64,000 nucleotides of DNA from Lentzea albida (GCF_900111005.1 NZ_FOFV01000011.1:62001-126000), one strand, 5' to 3'; positions 1 through 8,780 are shown, counted from the first letter of the stretch. Numbers and translations are program-made. The notes: generated by a model not told the origin, from the sequence alone.

Positions 1-540
1 CGCGACCTGCCGATCGAACGCCACGTGCTGCCCATCGCCCTGGTCCTCGGCGCGTGTGCGCGGGCCGCGGCGAAGGTCCCGCAGCTCAACGGTTTCTGGA
101 CCGTCGACCGGTTCGAGGCGGGGGACGGCGTGCACCTCGGGATGGCGGTGTCGTTGCGCGGTGGCGGCCTGATCGTCCCGGTGATCGCGAACGCGGCGGA
201 CCTCGGGCCGGTCGACGTGATGGACCGCGTGCGCGACCTGGTCACCCGCGCGCGGAGCGGGCGGTTGCGGGGCAGCGAGCTGACCGGCGCCACGATCACG
301 GTCACGAACCTCGGGGACAGAGGCGTCGAGTCCGTGTTCGGCGTGATCCACCCGCCCCAGGTCGCCCTCGTCGGCGTCGGCAAGGTGGTGGAGCGCCCGT
401 GGGCGGTCGGCGGCCTGCTCGGCGTCCGCCCGGTGGTCACCGTGACGCTGTCGGCGGACCACCGGGCGACCGACGGGCGCACCGGCGCCCGCTTCCTGGA
501 GATCGTGGAGAGACTGCTGACCGCACAGGAGGAGTCATGA
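1..540 (+). CDS. 2-oxoacid dehydrogenase acyltransferase (E2) catalytic domain, 3' part only
   Basis: The reading frame is open from base 1, so the start lies outside the window; 179 codons of the C-terminal catalytic domain are visible. The family (dihydrolipoamide acyltransferase, chloramphenicol acetyltransferase fold) transfers acyl groups from lipoyl arms to CoA. The diagnostic H-x-x-x-D-G active-site motif is present near the end (DHRATDG, about 460-480), and the region after FWTVDRFE looks like the normal E2 core. The stop overlaps the ATG of the following acyl carrier protein gene (ATGA), so the two are translationally coupled. This pairing suggests acyl transfer onto or from a carrier protein rather than a plain pyruvate dehydrogenase, but the lipoyl domain is not visible, so the substrate is unknown. 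Confidence 0.85.
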   Translation, partial: RDLPIERHVLPIALVLGACARAAAKVPQLNGFWTVDRFEAGDGVHLGMAVSLRGGGLIVPVIANAADLGPVDVMDRVRDLVTRARSGRLRGSELTGATITVTNLGDRGVESVFGVIHPPQVALVGVGKVVERPWAVGGLLGVRPVVTVTLSADHRATDGRTGARFLEIVERLLTAQEES

Positions 541-788
541 CACCCGACGAAGCTCGCGAGATGATCCGGGCCGCTCTGGTGACCGTCGCGCCCGACGTGG
601 TGCTGGACGAGGTGGATCCGGACGCGGACCTGCGCGAGGAGCTCGACCTCGACTCGATCGACTTCCAGGCCTACACGGCGGAACTGGCCAGGCGCAGCGG
701 CCTGGCGGTGACCGAGGACGACCAGCGCCGGCTCACCACGCTGGCGGCCGGAGTGGACTTCCTGACACGTGCCCGGACACACTGCTGA
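537..788 (+). CDS. acyl carrier protein
   Basis: An 83-residue acidic protein with the phosphopantetheine attachment motif LDLDSIDF; the serine of D-S-I is the expected 4'-phosphopantetheine site. Length and the helix-rich acidic N-terminus fit a free-standing ACP. The start is set by the ATGA overlap with the upstream acyltransferase and by AGGAGG just before it. Its neighbour suggests it carries the acyl group handled by that enzyme. No synthase genes are visible, because the window starts here. Confidence 0.85.
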   Translation: MTPDEAREMIRAALVTVAPDVVLDEVDPDADLREELDLDSIDFQAYTAELARRSGLAVTEDDQRRLTTLAAGVDFLTRARTHC

Positions 789-792
789 ACGC

Positions 793-842
793 GAACCGCG
801 GCCGGGTGGGCGTTCCGCGGAACGCCCACCCGGCCGCGGTTC
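793..842. terminator. 50-nt perfect hairpin between convergent genes
   Basis: Bases 793-816 are perfectly complementary to 819-842 (24 bp stem, 2-nt centre). It lies between the ACP stop (788) and the ABC permease stop (852), so it can serve both strands. There is no U-tract, as is usual in actinomycetes. Confidence 0.8.
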
Positions 843-851
843 GGGACGGCG

Positions 852-1652
852 TCAGCTCCTGATGTCACGGCGCTCGAACGCGGCCGCCGCGCCCGCCACG
901 AGGCAGGCGGTGAGCACGACCAGGCCGGCGAGGCCCAGCCAGTTCGGATCGCCGGTCAGCGCGTCGTTCACCGCGGCGTGGTGGAAGGGGGACAGCACCC
1001 GCCAGGACCGCAGTCCCCCGGCCAGCGGGGACAGGGCGTCGAGCAGGTACGTCAGCAGCCCCAGGCCGACGGGCACGGCCACGGCCAGGCCCGGCCTGCC
1101 GGTGAGCGCGCCGAGCAGCAGTGCCAATGCGCCGAACGGCAGCGCCACCACGGCACTCGCCAGCACCGCGAAGACCAGGTGCGGCCAGGGGACCCCCAGC
1201 CCCGCCACCGAGTCGCCCACCAGCAGCACGACACCGAACGCGACGGTGACGGCCGTGAGCGAGCCCAGCACCGCGACCCCCTTGTCCAGCACCAGGCGGG
1301 TGCGGGAGATCGGGTTCGCCAGCAACAGGTCCATCGTGTGGGCCTTCTCCTCGCCGGCGGTCGCCCTGGCGGCCTGGCCGATCGCGACGCCCAGCAGGAC
1401 CAGGGGCGCCAGGAAACCGAACACCTCGCCCTGCAGGTAACCGACACCGCTGGCGAGCGACTGCTCGACGTTGAACAGGGCCTTGAACGCCTCGGGGTAC
1501 GAGTCGAGCAGCTTCTCGAAGTCGCCGGCCGCGTCGCGCACCGCGGGGTAGACGGCGAGCTGCAACAGCACGCTCGCCACCAGGGCGATGCCCCAGCCGA
1601 CCGTGCTGCCCCGGTTGTCGCGCAACGACTTCGTCACCAGTTCAGCGGACAT
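852..1652 (-). CDS. ABC-2 type transporter permease
   Basis: A 266-residue integral membrane protein with about six hydrophobic segments and the ABC-2 layout: a cytoplasmic N-terminus, TM1 near residues 20-35, a long loop, and further TMs from about 80 to 255. The segment EEKAHTMDLLLANPISR matches the loop found in bacterial ABC-2 exporters of the antibiotic/unknown-substrate class. It overlaps the upstream ATPase gene by 11 bases, so it is the membrane half of that transporter. The substrate cannot be deduced. Confidence 0.85.
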   Translation of the reverse strand: MSAELVTKSLRDNRGSTVGWGIALVASVLLQLAVYPAVRDAAGDFEKLLDSYPEAFKALFNVEQSLASGVGYLQGEVFGFLAPLVLLGVAIGQAARATAGEEKAHTMDLLLANPISRTRLVLDKGVAVLGSLTAVTVAFGVVLLVGDSVAGLGVPWPHLVFAVLASAVVALPFGALALLLGALTGRPGLAVAVPVGLGLLTYLLDALSPLAGGLRSWRVLSPFHHAAVNDALTGDPNWLGLAGLVVLTACLVAGAAAAFERRDIRS

Positions 1653-2532
1653 CGGAGAGCCCCTCGGTGTAGTGGACGAAGATGTCCTCGAGGTCGGGTT
1701 CGTGGCTCGTGACGTTCACCAGCGGGAACCGGGCCGCGGTGCGCACCAGTTCGCCGACGGCGCCGCTCACCCGGCAGCGGACCTCGGTGCCGCTCACCTG
1801 GACCGCCTCCCGCACCCCCGGAACACCGCTGAAGGTCGCGGCCGCCACCTCCTCGGCGAAGGCGAAGGTGAGCTCCCGCACCGCGTTCGCCTTCAACGAC
1901 GCCACGGCGTCCTCCACGACCAGCCTGCCGTCGAGCAGGATGCCGACCCGGTCCGCCACGTGCTCGACCTCGGACAGCACGTGCGAGGAGAACAGCACCG
2001 TGCCGCCGTCGTCGACGTACTCGCGCAGGTAGGTGTGGAACTCCCGCTGTGCCAACGGGTCCAGCCCGCTGGTGGGCTCGTCGAGGATCGCCAGGTCGGG
2101 ACGGTGCGCGAACGCCTGCACGATGCCGAGCTTCTGCCGGTTGCCCTTGGAGAGCTCGTCCGTCCGGCGGCCGAGGTCGAGGTCGAGGCGCTTGGCCAGC
2201 CGCGTCGCCTCGCCGGGGTCGGGCCTGTCCCGCAGCGCCCCGCAGAAACCCAGGTACTCCGCACCGGTCAGGCGGTCGTACAGCACGAGATCGCCCGGCA
2301 GGTACCCGATGCGGCCGCGCAACCGCGGGGACATGGGCGAACCGAAGAGGGCGATGCCGCCCCGCGTCGGCCTGATCACGTCGACCAGCAGGCGCAACGT
2401 GGTCGTCTTGCCCGCGCCGTTCGGTCCGAGCAGCCCGTACACCTCGCCGGGCCGCACCTCGAGGTCGAGGTCCCGCAGCGCTTCCGTTCTCCCGTAGGAC
2501 TTGCAGAGGCGCTGTGTGCTGATGACGTTCAT
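1642..2532 (-). CDS. ABC transporter ATP-binding protein
   Basis: A 296-residue ATPase. It has Walker A GPNGAGKTT (about residues 38-46), a signature written LSKGNRQK in place of LSGGQ, Walker B LAILDEPTSGLD, and a CcmA/DrrA-type C-terminal extension of about 80 residues. I start it at the ATG at 2532 (MNVISTQ) because this aligns with the family; an open frame continues further upstream. The start overlaps the stop of the gene behind it (2529-2532). Together with the permease it forms an exporter of the DrrAB type; the substrate is unknown. Confidence 0.88.
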   Translation of the reverse strand: MNVISTQRLCKSYGRTEALRDLDLEVRPGEVYGLLGPNGAGKTTTLRLLVDVIRPTRGGIALFGSPMSPRLRGRIGYLPGDLVLYDRLTGAEYLGFCGALRDRPDPGEATRLAKRLDLDLGRRTDELSKGNRQKLGIVQAFAHRPDLAILDEPTSGLDPLAQREFHTYLREYVDDGGTVLFSSHVLSEVEHVADRVGILLDGRLVVEDAVASLKANAVRELTFAFAEEVAAATFSGVPGVREAVQVSGTEVRCRVSGAVGELVRTAARFPLVNVTSHEPDLEDIFVHYTEGLSDVR

Positions 2533-3122
2533 CGCACACCTCCCGCTTCCGCGGAACGCCGGACGGTGCGCAGGACCGCACGGCTGATCACGCCCACGAA
2601 AGGCGTGCTGATCCGCCAGTAGCGGCGGAAGCTCAGCCAGGCGCGCGGATCGGTCAGCACCACCCGCACCTCCGCGGTCACCAGCGTGCGGCGCTGGCCG
2701 TAGGCGGAGGTGGAGAGGGAGCAGACGACCTTGGCGTAGCCGGGTTCGGCGAAGTCCGCGAAGTCGCGAGCCTCGACGTGCGCCCACTTGACGACCGGGC
2801 GCCAGAACTGGCCGACGGCACCGAACGCGATCTCGTGTCCCGGGTCCTCCCCGAGCACGACCCAGTCCGTGCCCGCGTCGAGGTCCTGGAGCGTCAGCCG
2901 CGTGCGGTGCCGGGGCGGCCGGTCCTCCCGCCACCTCTCGGGCAGCGCGCGCAGCCCCATGGCGGCGTTCACGAGGAAGCCGTGCAGGTCGGTCAGGTCG
3001 AGCGAGTGCAGCGCCTTGTACGTCGACGCGGGGTCGGCCTCGACCACCAGGTGGTCCAGGCGGCCGAAGTCAGACCTGGGCGCGAACCGGTCGGCGAGGA
3101 GCGGGGAGGGTGGGGACGACAC
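2529..3122 (-). CDS. SRPBCC-like conserved protein of unknown role
   Basis: A 197-residue soluble protein. The start is a GTG at 3122, chosen for a strong AGGAGG six bases upstream; it overlaps the preceding USP gene by 53 bases. Its opening (LLADRFAPRSDF then DHLVVEADPASTYKAL) looks like the helix-grip SRPBCC/polyketide-cyclase families in which a phrase such as VxAPxxxVW opens the fold; this is a fold-level guess. It overlaps the ABC ATPase start by four bases, so it is probably co-transcribed with the exporter. It may bind a hydrophobic ligand related to that transporter, but nothing proves this. Confidence 0.6.
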   Translation of the reverse strand: MSSPPSPLLADRFAPRSDFGRLDHLVVEADPASTYKALHSLDLTDLHGFLVNAAMGLRALPERWREDRPPRHRTRLTLQDLDAGTDWVVLGEDPGHEIAFGAVGQFWRPVVKWAHVEARDFADFAEPGYAKVVCSLSTSAYGQRRTLVTAEVRVVLTDPRAWLSFRRYWRISTPFVGVISRAVLRTVRRSAEAGGVR

Positions 3123-3762
3123 GGTGTTCCTCCTGGACGGATCGGTGCACCACGAGCACCGGGCAGGGCGCGTGGTGCAGGGCGGCCCTGGTCACGGCGC
3201 CGCAGGTGCGGGTCTCGCCGGGGCCCACGACGATCAGGTCCGAGTCGGAGCAGCGGCTGATCGCCTCGTGCGGGTGGCGGCGCACCAGCACGGCGGTGTG
3301 GGGACGTCCGGCGAGCAGGGCGGTGGACCGCTCCAGGACCCAGCTGTGGTCCTCGTCGAGGTCGTCGCGCAGCAGCGGCGGCGGCGCGGCGTGCAGCACT
3401 CGGAGCGCGGCGTGGTGGACGCTCGCGAAGTCCGCGGCGCGGGCGAGGACGGCGGCGTCGTCGGGGCCACCGCTGACGAGCGCGGTGACGCGGCCGTGCA
3501 GTCCGCGCCGGGCGGCCTGCGTACCGCGCACCACCACGGCGTCGCAGTCCACACCGCACACGACGGGCAGGACGTGACCGCCCAGTCCCAGTGCCGAGCC
3601 GGACCGCCCCCGGTGGCCCAGCACGACGAGCTGGGCCTGGAAGTCGTCCCCGGGACCGTGCACCTCCACTTCCGCCTCGACGAGCGCGGCGTGGGCGGTG
3701 GCCCAGCGCACGATGTCGTCGATCCGGGGAGAGCCGTCTGCGATCACGACAACAGGTTCCAT
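3070..3762 (-). CDS. universal stress protein family, tandem and degenerate
   Basis: A 230-residue protein with two USP-like halves: an N-terminal one opening VVVIADGS and a C-terminal one from about residue 100 (VTALVSGGPDDAAVLARA) ending in CPVLVVH, the usual last strand. The ATP-binding signature G-x2-G-x9-G-S/T is recognisable but broken in both halves (GHRGRSGSALGLGG and GPGETRTCGAV). I start it at the ATG at 3762; a longer open frame upstream is not USP-like. A DevR-box-like palindrome lies 58 bases upstream, between this gene and the divergent metallo-hydrolase. Confidence 0.8.
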   Translation of the reverse strand: MEPVVVIADGSPRIDDIVRWATAHAALVEAEVEVHGPGDDFQAQLVVLGHRGRSGSALGLGGHVLPVVCGVDCDAVVVRGTQAARRGLHGRVTALVSGGPDDAAVLARAADFASVHHAALRVLHAAPPPLLRDDLDEDHSWVLERSTALLAGRPHTAVLVRRHPHEAISRCSDSDLIVVGPGETRTCGAVTRAALHHAPCPVLVVHRSVQEEHRVVPTLPAPRRPVRAQV

Positions 3763-3819
3763 CTCTCCACGGTGGTCCGGCACCGCTCCCGTTCCCAGTG
3801 CGAAGGGGGCACACCGCGC

Positions 3820-3833
3820 AGGACGAAGGTCCT
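3820..3833. promoter_or_regulatory. DevR/DosR-box-like palindrome
   Basis: AGGACGAAGGTCCT, a near-perfect inverted repeat matching 10 of 14 positions of the mycobacterial core GGGACTWWAGTCCC. It lies between the divergent USP (3762, minus) and metallo-hydrolase (3915, plus) genes. Confidence 0.5.
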
Positions 3834-3914
3834 CGCCGCGCGGGGCCCGGAGCCGCTGTGGGTTTGAGCGGTGAGGCAGCACCGTGTGGTTCCCCATCAC
3901 AGAAGGGCACGACG

Positions 3915-5288
3915 ATGAGCACGCTGACGTTCCTCGGCGGCACCGGCACGGTCACCGGCAGCAAGTTCCTGTTCGACACCGGCGGATCCCAGGTCCTGGT
4001 GGACTGCGGTCTGTTCCAGGGCCTGGCGCCGTTGCGCCGGCGGAACTGGCAGCGACCACCGCTGGACCTGGACCGGCTCGACGCCGTCGTGCTCACCCAC
4101 GCCCACCTCGACCACTGCGGCTACCTGCCGGTGCTGGTGCGCAACGGGTGGCACGGACCGGTGTTCACGACCGAGGGCACCGCGGACCTCGCCGGCATCG
4201 TGCTGGCCGACAGCGCCCACCTGATGGTGGAGGAGGCGCGGCAGGCCACCGAGTCGGGCTGGTCCAAGCACCAGCCCGCCCTGCCCCTCTACGACGCCGC
4301 CGACGCCGAACGCGCGACCAAGCTGTTCCGCCCGATCGACTTCGGCTCCACGCGGTCCGTCGTGAGCGGAGTGGACCTGGAGTTCGGCCGTGCGGGCCAC
4401 ATCCTCGGGTCGGCGTGGGCGCACCTCACGACGGGCGACCGCAGTGTGGTCGTGAGCGGTGACCTCGGCAGGCCCGCGCATCGCGTGCTTCTGCCACCTC
4501 AGCCGCGCCCCGCCTGCGACGCGTTGCTGATCGAGTCGACCTACGGCGACCGGCCGCACGACGACGCCGCGGCGACCGCGCTGTTCGCGGAGACGATCCG
4601 CCGCACGGCCGCACGGGGTGGCAGCCTGCTCGTCCCCTCCTTCGCGGTGGACCGCACCGAGGTGGTCCTGGTCGAGCTGGCGAGGCTGGTGCGGGCGGGG
4701 GAGATCCCGGATCTGCCGGTGTTCGTGGACAGTCCGATGGCACTGGCGTCGTTGCGCGTCTACCGGCAGGCGGTCGCGAAGTGCTGGCCCGAGATCCGGC
4801 CGGAACTGGGCGACGGCGAGGACGCCTTCGACCCCGGCAGGCTGGCGGAGCTGCACACGGCCGCGCAGTCGATGCGGGCCAACGACCCGAAGGAACCGTC
4901 GATCATCATCTCCGCCTCCGGCATGGCCACGGGTGGCCGCGTGCTGCACCACCTGAAGCACATGCTCCCGAACCCCCGGCACACCGTCCTGGTCGTCGGC
5001 TACGCGGCGGTCGGCACGCGGGCGCGCTCGCTCGTCGACGGCGCCCGCGAGATCAAGATCCACGGCCGGTACGTGCCGGTGAAGGCCGAGGTGCAGGTGC
5101 TCGACGCGTTCAGCGCCCACGCCGACGCGGACGAACTGCTGGCGTGGGCGACGAGCGGTCCGGCGCCGGCGACGACCTACGTCGTGCACGGCGAGCCGGA
5201 GAGTGCCGCCACCTTGGCGAACCGGCTGGCGATCGAGCACGGGTGGACCGCCGTGGTGCCGAGGGACGGTGAGCGGGTTGTGGTCTGA
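3915..5288 (+). CDS. MBL-fold beta-CASP metallo-hydrolase (RNase-like)
   Basis: A 457-residue protein of the metallo-beta-lactamase/beta-CASP family (YsnF/CPSF-73-like exonucleases). The N-terminal FLGGTGTVTGS and the zinc motif HAHLDHCG (H62, H64, D66, H67) are clear. The beta-CASP cap holds FVDSPMA and SASGMATGGR, and the C-terminal SAHADADEL gives a further metal-binding histidine. The ATG at 3915 is chosen because the family signature starts six residues later. Such proteins act on RNA. The position facing a USP across a DevR-like box suggests a role in RNA turnover under stress; that is inference. M. tuberculosis Rv2752c-type RNase J is a different branch. Confidence 0.85.
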   Translation: MSTLTFLGGTGTVTGSKFLFDTGGSQVLVDCGLFQGLAPLRRRNWQRPPLDLDRLDAVVLTHAHLDHCGYLPVLVRNGWHGPVFTTEGTADLAGIVLADSAHLMVEEARQATESGWSKHQPALPLYDAADAERATKLFRPIDFGSTRSVVSGVDLEFGRAGHILGSAWAHLTTGDRSVVVSGDLGRPAHRVLLPPQPRPACDALLIESTYGDRPHDDAAATALFAETIRRTAARGGSLLVPSFAVDRTEVVLVELARLVRAGEIPDLPVFVDSPMALASLRVYRQAVAKCWPEIRPELGDGEDAFDPGRLAELHTAAQSMRANDPKEPSIIISASGMATGGRVLHHLKHMLPNPRHTVLVVGYAAVGTRARSLVDGAREIKIHGRYVPVKAEVQVLDAFSAHADADELLAWATSGPAPATTYVVHGEPESAATLANRLAIEHGWTAVVPRDGERVVV

Positions 5289-5293
5289 CCCGC

Positions 5294-6298
5294 TCAGTTC
5301 GCCGTGTTCGTGGGCTCCAGCAGCAGTTCGGCCACCGGCCGGCGCGGCGTGGCGGGGACCGGGCTGCCGAACCCGATCCGCAGCACGGTCTGGGGCACGA
5401 GCGTGCCGCCCAGTTCCCGCCGCAGTTCGTCGCGCACCGGCGCGACCTCGATCGGCTGGGACATGAACGACGCTGACAGGCCGAGCGTCGTCGCCGTGAG
5501 CAGCACCCGTTCCATCGCCTGACCAGCCTGGAGTTCGCCCAGCGCGCCGGTGTAGTGGGAGCACACGACGGCGACGAGGGGGTTGGACTCGTAGTCCTTG
5601 CCCCGTGGGCGTTCGTGGTTCTGCCCGGGGTGGAAGTCCCGGAACGCCCACTCGTCCTGCGCCTCCGGGCTGAAGCCGGCGGAGGCGGGCGGGATGCCGT
5701 CGGTGGCGCCGGGGCGGTGACCGGTGACGGCCGCGAGCTCGGCCATGAGGCCGGGGTCCTCCTGCTGGATCTGGTGGGCCTTGCGCACGAGTTTCTTCAG
5801 CCGGGCGACGTCGTCGGGGGAACCGACGACGTGCAACCAGGACCGCTCCAGTTCGGCGGCCCGCACCAGCGCGTACCGGTGCCGTGCGTCCACACCGGAC
5901 TCGAAGAAGGGCCGCCTGTTGGTGCGGCGTGCCGGAATGGCCCTGAGCAGGGTCCGCGTTTCGTCGTCGGGCGTGAACACACCGCCCCGGCGGACGGTGG
6001 CGAGCGCGTCGGGCGCGTCCTTGCCGGGCAGGACCGTGACCAGTGGGCGGACCCCGCAGGCCTGCAGTGCGACGCGCAGGTTGAACAGCGCGGCGCCGCA
6101 GGCGAGCCGCAGTTCGTGGCCGTCGGGATCGATGGCCGAGAGCCGGTAGTCCCTGTCGGGGTGGAGCTCGATGCGGTCGGGCCGCACCAGGAACCGCCAC
6201 GGCTGGCTGTTGTGGACGGACGGGGCGAGCGACGCGGACCTGAGCACGCCCTCCACCTGCTCCGGTGTGAGCCCCAACGCCGCGATCATCTCGACCAT
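5294..6298 (-). CDS. Acg-type putative nitroreductase (NAD(P)H/FMN fold)
   Basis: A 334-residue member of the Acg family (Rv2032/Rv3127/Rv3131 group of DosR-regulon proteins). The hallmark ASLAPSVHNSQPWRF occurs near residue 20, followed by ACGAALFNLRVAL, PARRTNRRPF and a C-terminal GFGSPVPATPRRP. The length matches the full family. In mycobacteria these are induced by DevR and may sequester FMN rather than reduce nitro compounds. The start at 6298 is preceded by GAGGTGG. It is divergent from devS with a DevR-like box in between, as expected for a DevR target. Confidence 0.88.
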   Translation of the reverse strand: MVEMIAALGLTPEQVEGVLRSASLAPSVHNSQPWRFLVRPDRIELHPDRDYRLSAIDPDGHELRLACGAALFNLRVALQACGVRPLVTVLPGKDAPDALATVRRGGVFTPDDETRTLLRAIPARRTNRRPFFESGVDARHRYALVRAAELERSWLHVVGSPDDVARLKKLVRKAHQIQQEDPGLMAELAAVTGHRPGATDGIPPASAGFSPEAQDEWAFRDFHPGQNHERPRGKDYESNPLVAVVCSHYTGALGELQAGQAMERVLLTATTLGLSASFMSQPIEVAPVRDELRRELGGTLVPQTVLRIGFGSPVPATPRRPVAELLLEPTNTAN

Positions 6299-6368
6299 CC
6301 CGCCACCTCGTCGACCAGCTTGCAGAGTGTGATCCCCCACTTTCACCTGCGTGTGGCACGCGCCCCCA

Positions 6369-6382
6369 GCGCCGAAGGTCCC
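6369..6382. promoter_or_regulatory. DevR/DosR-box-like motif between acg-like gene and devS
   Basis: GCGCCGAAGGTCCC: one good half-site (GGTCCC) and one weak one, 10 of 14 positions of the core consensus. It lies 26 bases before the devS start and 71 bases from the divergent nitroreductase start. A very similar stretch (AAGGTCCCGATCTG) recurs at 39671. Confidence 0.4.
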
Positions 6383-6407
6383 GATCTGACCGGGACTGCT
6401 TGGCGGG

Positions 6408-8114
6408 ATGAGATCGACGTGCCAAGGTCGTTTCATGACGGGTTCAGCTGAGAGCCGGTCGCGCAGTCTCCTGGGCGGGCTGAGACTGGACGACCTGCTC
6501 GACGAGATGCGCGAGCGCCTGGCCGAGATCGGGTCCACCCGGGACAAGATGCAGGGTCTGCTCGACGCCGTTCTGGCGGTCGGCGCAGGCCTCGAGCTCG
6601 ACTCGACCCTGCAGCGCATCGTCCAGGCCGCGGTGGAGCTCGTGGGGGCCCGGTACGGTGCGCTGGGTGTCCTGGGACACCGGGACAACCTCTCGCAGTT
6701 CGTCTACGTCGGCATCGACCCCGGAACGCGGGCGCACATGGGTCACCTGCCGGAGGGCAAGGGACTGCTCGGCCTGCTGATCAAGGATCCGCGCGTCATC
6801 CGCCTGCACGACCTGAGCGAGCACCCGTCCTCGGTCGGCTTCCCGCCGAACCACCCGCCGATGCACAGCTTCCTCGGTGTCCCGGTGCGGGTCCGCGACG
6901 AGATCTTCGGCAACCTCTACATGACCGAGAAGACCGACGGCGCCGACTTCACGCCGGACGACGAGGTGGTGCTGGAGGCACTGGCGGCCGCCGCCGGCGT
7001 GGCGATCGAGAACGCCCGGCTGTTCGAGCGGTCCCGTCTGCGCGAGCGGTGGCTGGAGGCCACCGCGGAGATCAATTCCCAGCTGCTGGGCGGCGCCTCC
7101 GCCGAGGACGCGCTCCAGCTGATCGTGCACAGGTCGCTCGAGCTGGCGTCGGCCACGAGCGTGGCGGTCCTGCTCACCGACGGGGTGGGCCAGTCGATCC
7201 ACCCGGCGGCTCAGGCGGGAATACCCCTGGTCGAGGGAACGATCGACCCCGCGGGCACCGTTCTGCACGAGGTGCTGGAGTCGGGAGCGCCGATGCTGGT
7301 CGAGGACCTGGAGGGCTTGTTCGGCCAGAACGGCACCGAACTCGGCGCCTGCGTCGTGCTGCCGCTGCGCGCGGGCACCGCGGTGACGGGACTGCTGGTG
7401 ACCGTGCGGGAGAAGGGCGTGGTGCCGTTCGGGGCGGACCTCGTGCCCCTGCTGGCCTCGCTGGCCGACCAGGCCGTGGTGGCGCTGGAGTTCGCGGAGA
7501 ACCAGAGGGCCAGGCGGTTGGTGGACGTGCTGGAGGACCGCGACCGCATCGCCCGCGACCTGCACGACCACGTGATCCAGCGGCTGTTCGCGACGGGGAT
7601 GAGCCTGCAGGGGGCGCTCGCCTGGGTGAACCACCCGGAGGCCAAGCGCCGCGTGCAGAAGGCGGTGAACCAGCTCGACCAGACGGTGCTGGAGATCCGC
7701 ACGTCGATCTTCGACCTGCAGGCGGCCGACGACGACGCGGGGTTGCGGCGCCGGTTGCTCGACATCGTCGCCGAGCTGACGGAGGGCGCGGCGGTCACCC
7801 CCGCCGTGCGGATGAGCGGCACCATCGACAACCTGGTGCCCGACCACATCGGTGAGCACGCGGAAGCCGTGGTCAGGGAACTGGTGAGCAACGCCCTGCG
7901 GCATTCGCGGGCGACCGAGCTGACCCTCACCGTCGAGGCGGGCGACGCGCTGGTCATCAGCATGGTCGACAACGGCGTCGGCCTGCCGCCCTCGGTGGCG
8001 CGCAGCGGCCTGCTCAACCTCGAGCAGCGGGCTGCCGGATACGGCGGTTCCTGCACCGCGGCGAACGAACCCGGCGGCGGTGCGAGGGTGACCTGGCAGG
8101 TCCCGCTGGAGTGA
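6408..8114 (+). CDS. devS: DevS/DosT-type heme-GAF sensor histidine kinase
   Basis: A 568-residue sensor kinase with GAF-A (about 62-205), GAF-B (about 225-365), a HisKA_3 dimerisation domain with phospho-acceptor H386 in DLHDHVIQRLF, and a HATPase domain ending the protein. It closely follows M. tuberculosis DevS from memory. H149 in FPPNHPPM is at the exact position of the proximal heme ligand of DevS, and Y171 in NLYMTEKT matches the distal-pocket tyrosine. This supports a heme-based O2/NO/CO or redox sensor; it is cytosolic, with no TM segment. I use the ATG at 6408; 6435 is an alternative. The partner devR is convergent, 12 bases downstream, instead of upstream in one operon as in mycobacteria. 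Confidence 0.92.
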   Translation: MRSTCQGRFMTGSAESRSRSLLGGLRLDDLLDEMRERLAEIGSTRDKMQGLLDAVLAVGAGLELDSTLQRIVQAAVELVGARYGALGVLGHRDNLSQFVYVGIDPGTRAHMGHLPEGKGLLGLLIKDPRVIRLHDLSEHPSSVGFPPNHPPMHSFLGVPVRVRDEIFGNLYMTEKTDGADFTPDDEVVLEALAAAAGVAIENARLFERSRLRERWLEATAEINSQLLGGASAEDALQLIVHRSLELASATSVAVLLTDGVGQSIHPAAQAGIPLVEGTIDPAGTVLHEVLESGAPMLVEDLEGLFGQNGTELGACVVLPLRAGTAVTGLLVTVREKGVVPFGADLVPLLASLADQAVVALEFAENQRARRLVDVLEDRDRIARDLHDHVIQRLFATGMSLQGALAWVNHPEAKRRVQKAVNQLDQTVLEIRTSIFDLQAADDDAGLRRRLLDIVAELTEGAAVTPAVRMSGTIDNLVPDHIGEHAEAVVRELVSNALRHSRATELTLTVEAGDALVISMVDNGVGLPPSVARSGLLNLEQRAAGYGGSCTAANEPGGGARVTWQVPLE

Positions 8115-8126
8115 ACGGGCCCGCGC

Positions 8127-8780
8127 TCAGCCCTCTTCGAGTGGCGCCGGTTTGACGAGCTTCGAGGCGAGCACGGCGGCCTGGGTGCGGCGTTCCAGCC
8201 CGAGCTTGGCGAGCAGGTGCGAGACGTAGTTCTTCACCGTCTTCTCGGCGAGGAACATCTTGTCCGCGATCTGCTTGTTGGTGAGGCCCTCGCCGATCAG
8301 GTCGAGCACCGTGCGCTCCTGCTCGGTGAGCATGCGCACCGGGTCGCCGTTCTCGCGTTCGCGCCGGATCCGGTTCAGCAGCGCCGACGTCGACCGCGCG
8401 TCCAGCAGGGAGTGCCCGGCCGCCACCGTCTTCACCGCGTGCGTGAGGTCGGTGCCGACGATCCGCTTGAGGACGAAGCCGGACGCGCCCGCCATGATCG
8501 CGTCGAACAACGCCTCGTCATCGGTGAACGACGTCAGCATCAGGCACTTGAGGTCGGGCAGGCGGGACATCAGCTCCCGGCACAGCTCGATGCCGTTGCC
8601 GTCGGGCAGCCTGACGTCGAGGACGGCGACGTCGGGCGCCACCGCGGGCACCCTCGTGAGCGCCTCGGTGACCGAGGCCGCCTCGCCGACGACCTCCAGG
8701 TCCTCCGAGGCGCTGAGCAGTTCCCTGATCCCGACGCGGACCACCTCGTGATCGTCCACCAGGAAGACTCGCGCGACCAC
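8127..8780 (-). CDS. devR: DevR/DosR-type NarL-family response regulator
   Basis: A 217-residue regulator with a receiver domain (VFLVDDHEVV start, phospho-acceptor D55 in AVLDVRLPDGNG, conserved lysine in GFVLKR) and a LuxR-type HTH containing EGLTNKQIADKMFLAEKTVKNYVS, almost as in M. tuberculosis DevR. The start is taken as the GTG at 8780, because AGGTGG precedes it by five bases and the product then begins like DevR. It activates genes by binding GGGACT-type palindromes. One such motif sits 64 bases upstream, suggesting autoregulation. Confidence 0.92.
   Translation of the reverse strand: MVARVFLVDDHEVVRVGIRELLSASEDLEVVGEAASVTEALTRVPAVAPDVAVLDVRLPDGNGIELCRELMSRLPDLKCLMLTSFTDDEALFDAIMAGASGFVLKRIVGTDLTHAVKTVAAGHSLLDARSTSALLNRIRRERENGDPVRMLTEQERTVLDLIGEGLTNKQIADKMFLAEKTVKNYVSHLLAKLGLERRTQAAVLASKLVKPAPLEEG

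Noticed and set aside
3897..6425. 842-codon minus-strand open frame
   Set aside because: Antisense to the metallo-hydrolase and out of frame with the nitroreductase; product is Arg/Pro/Gly-rich.
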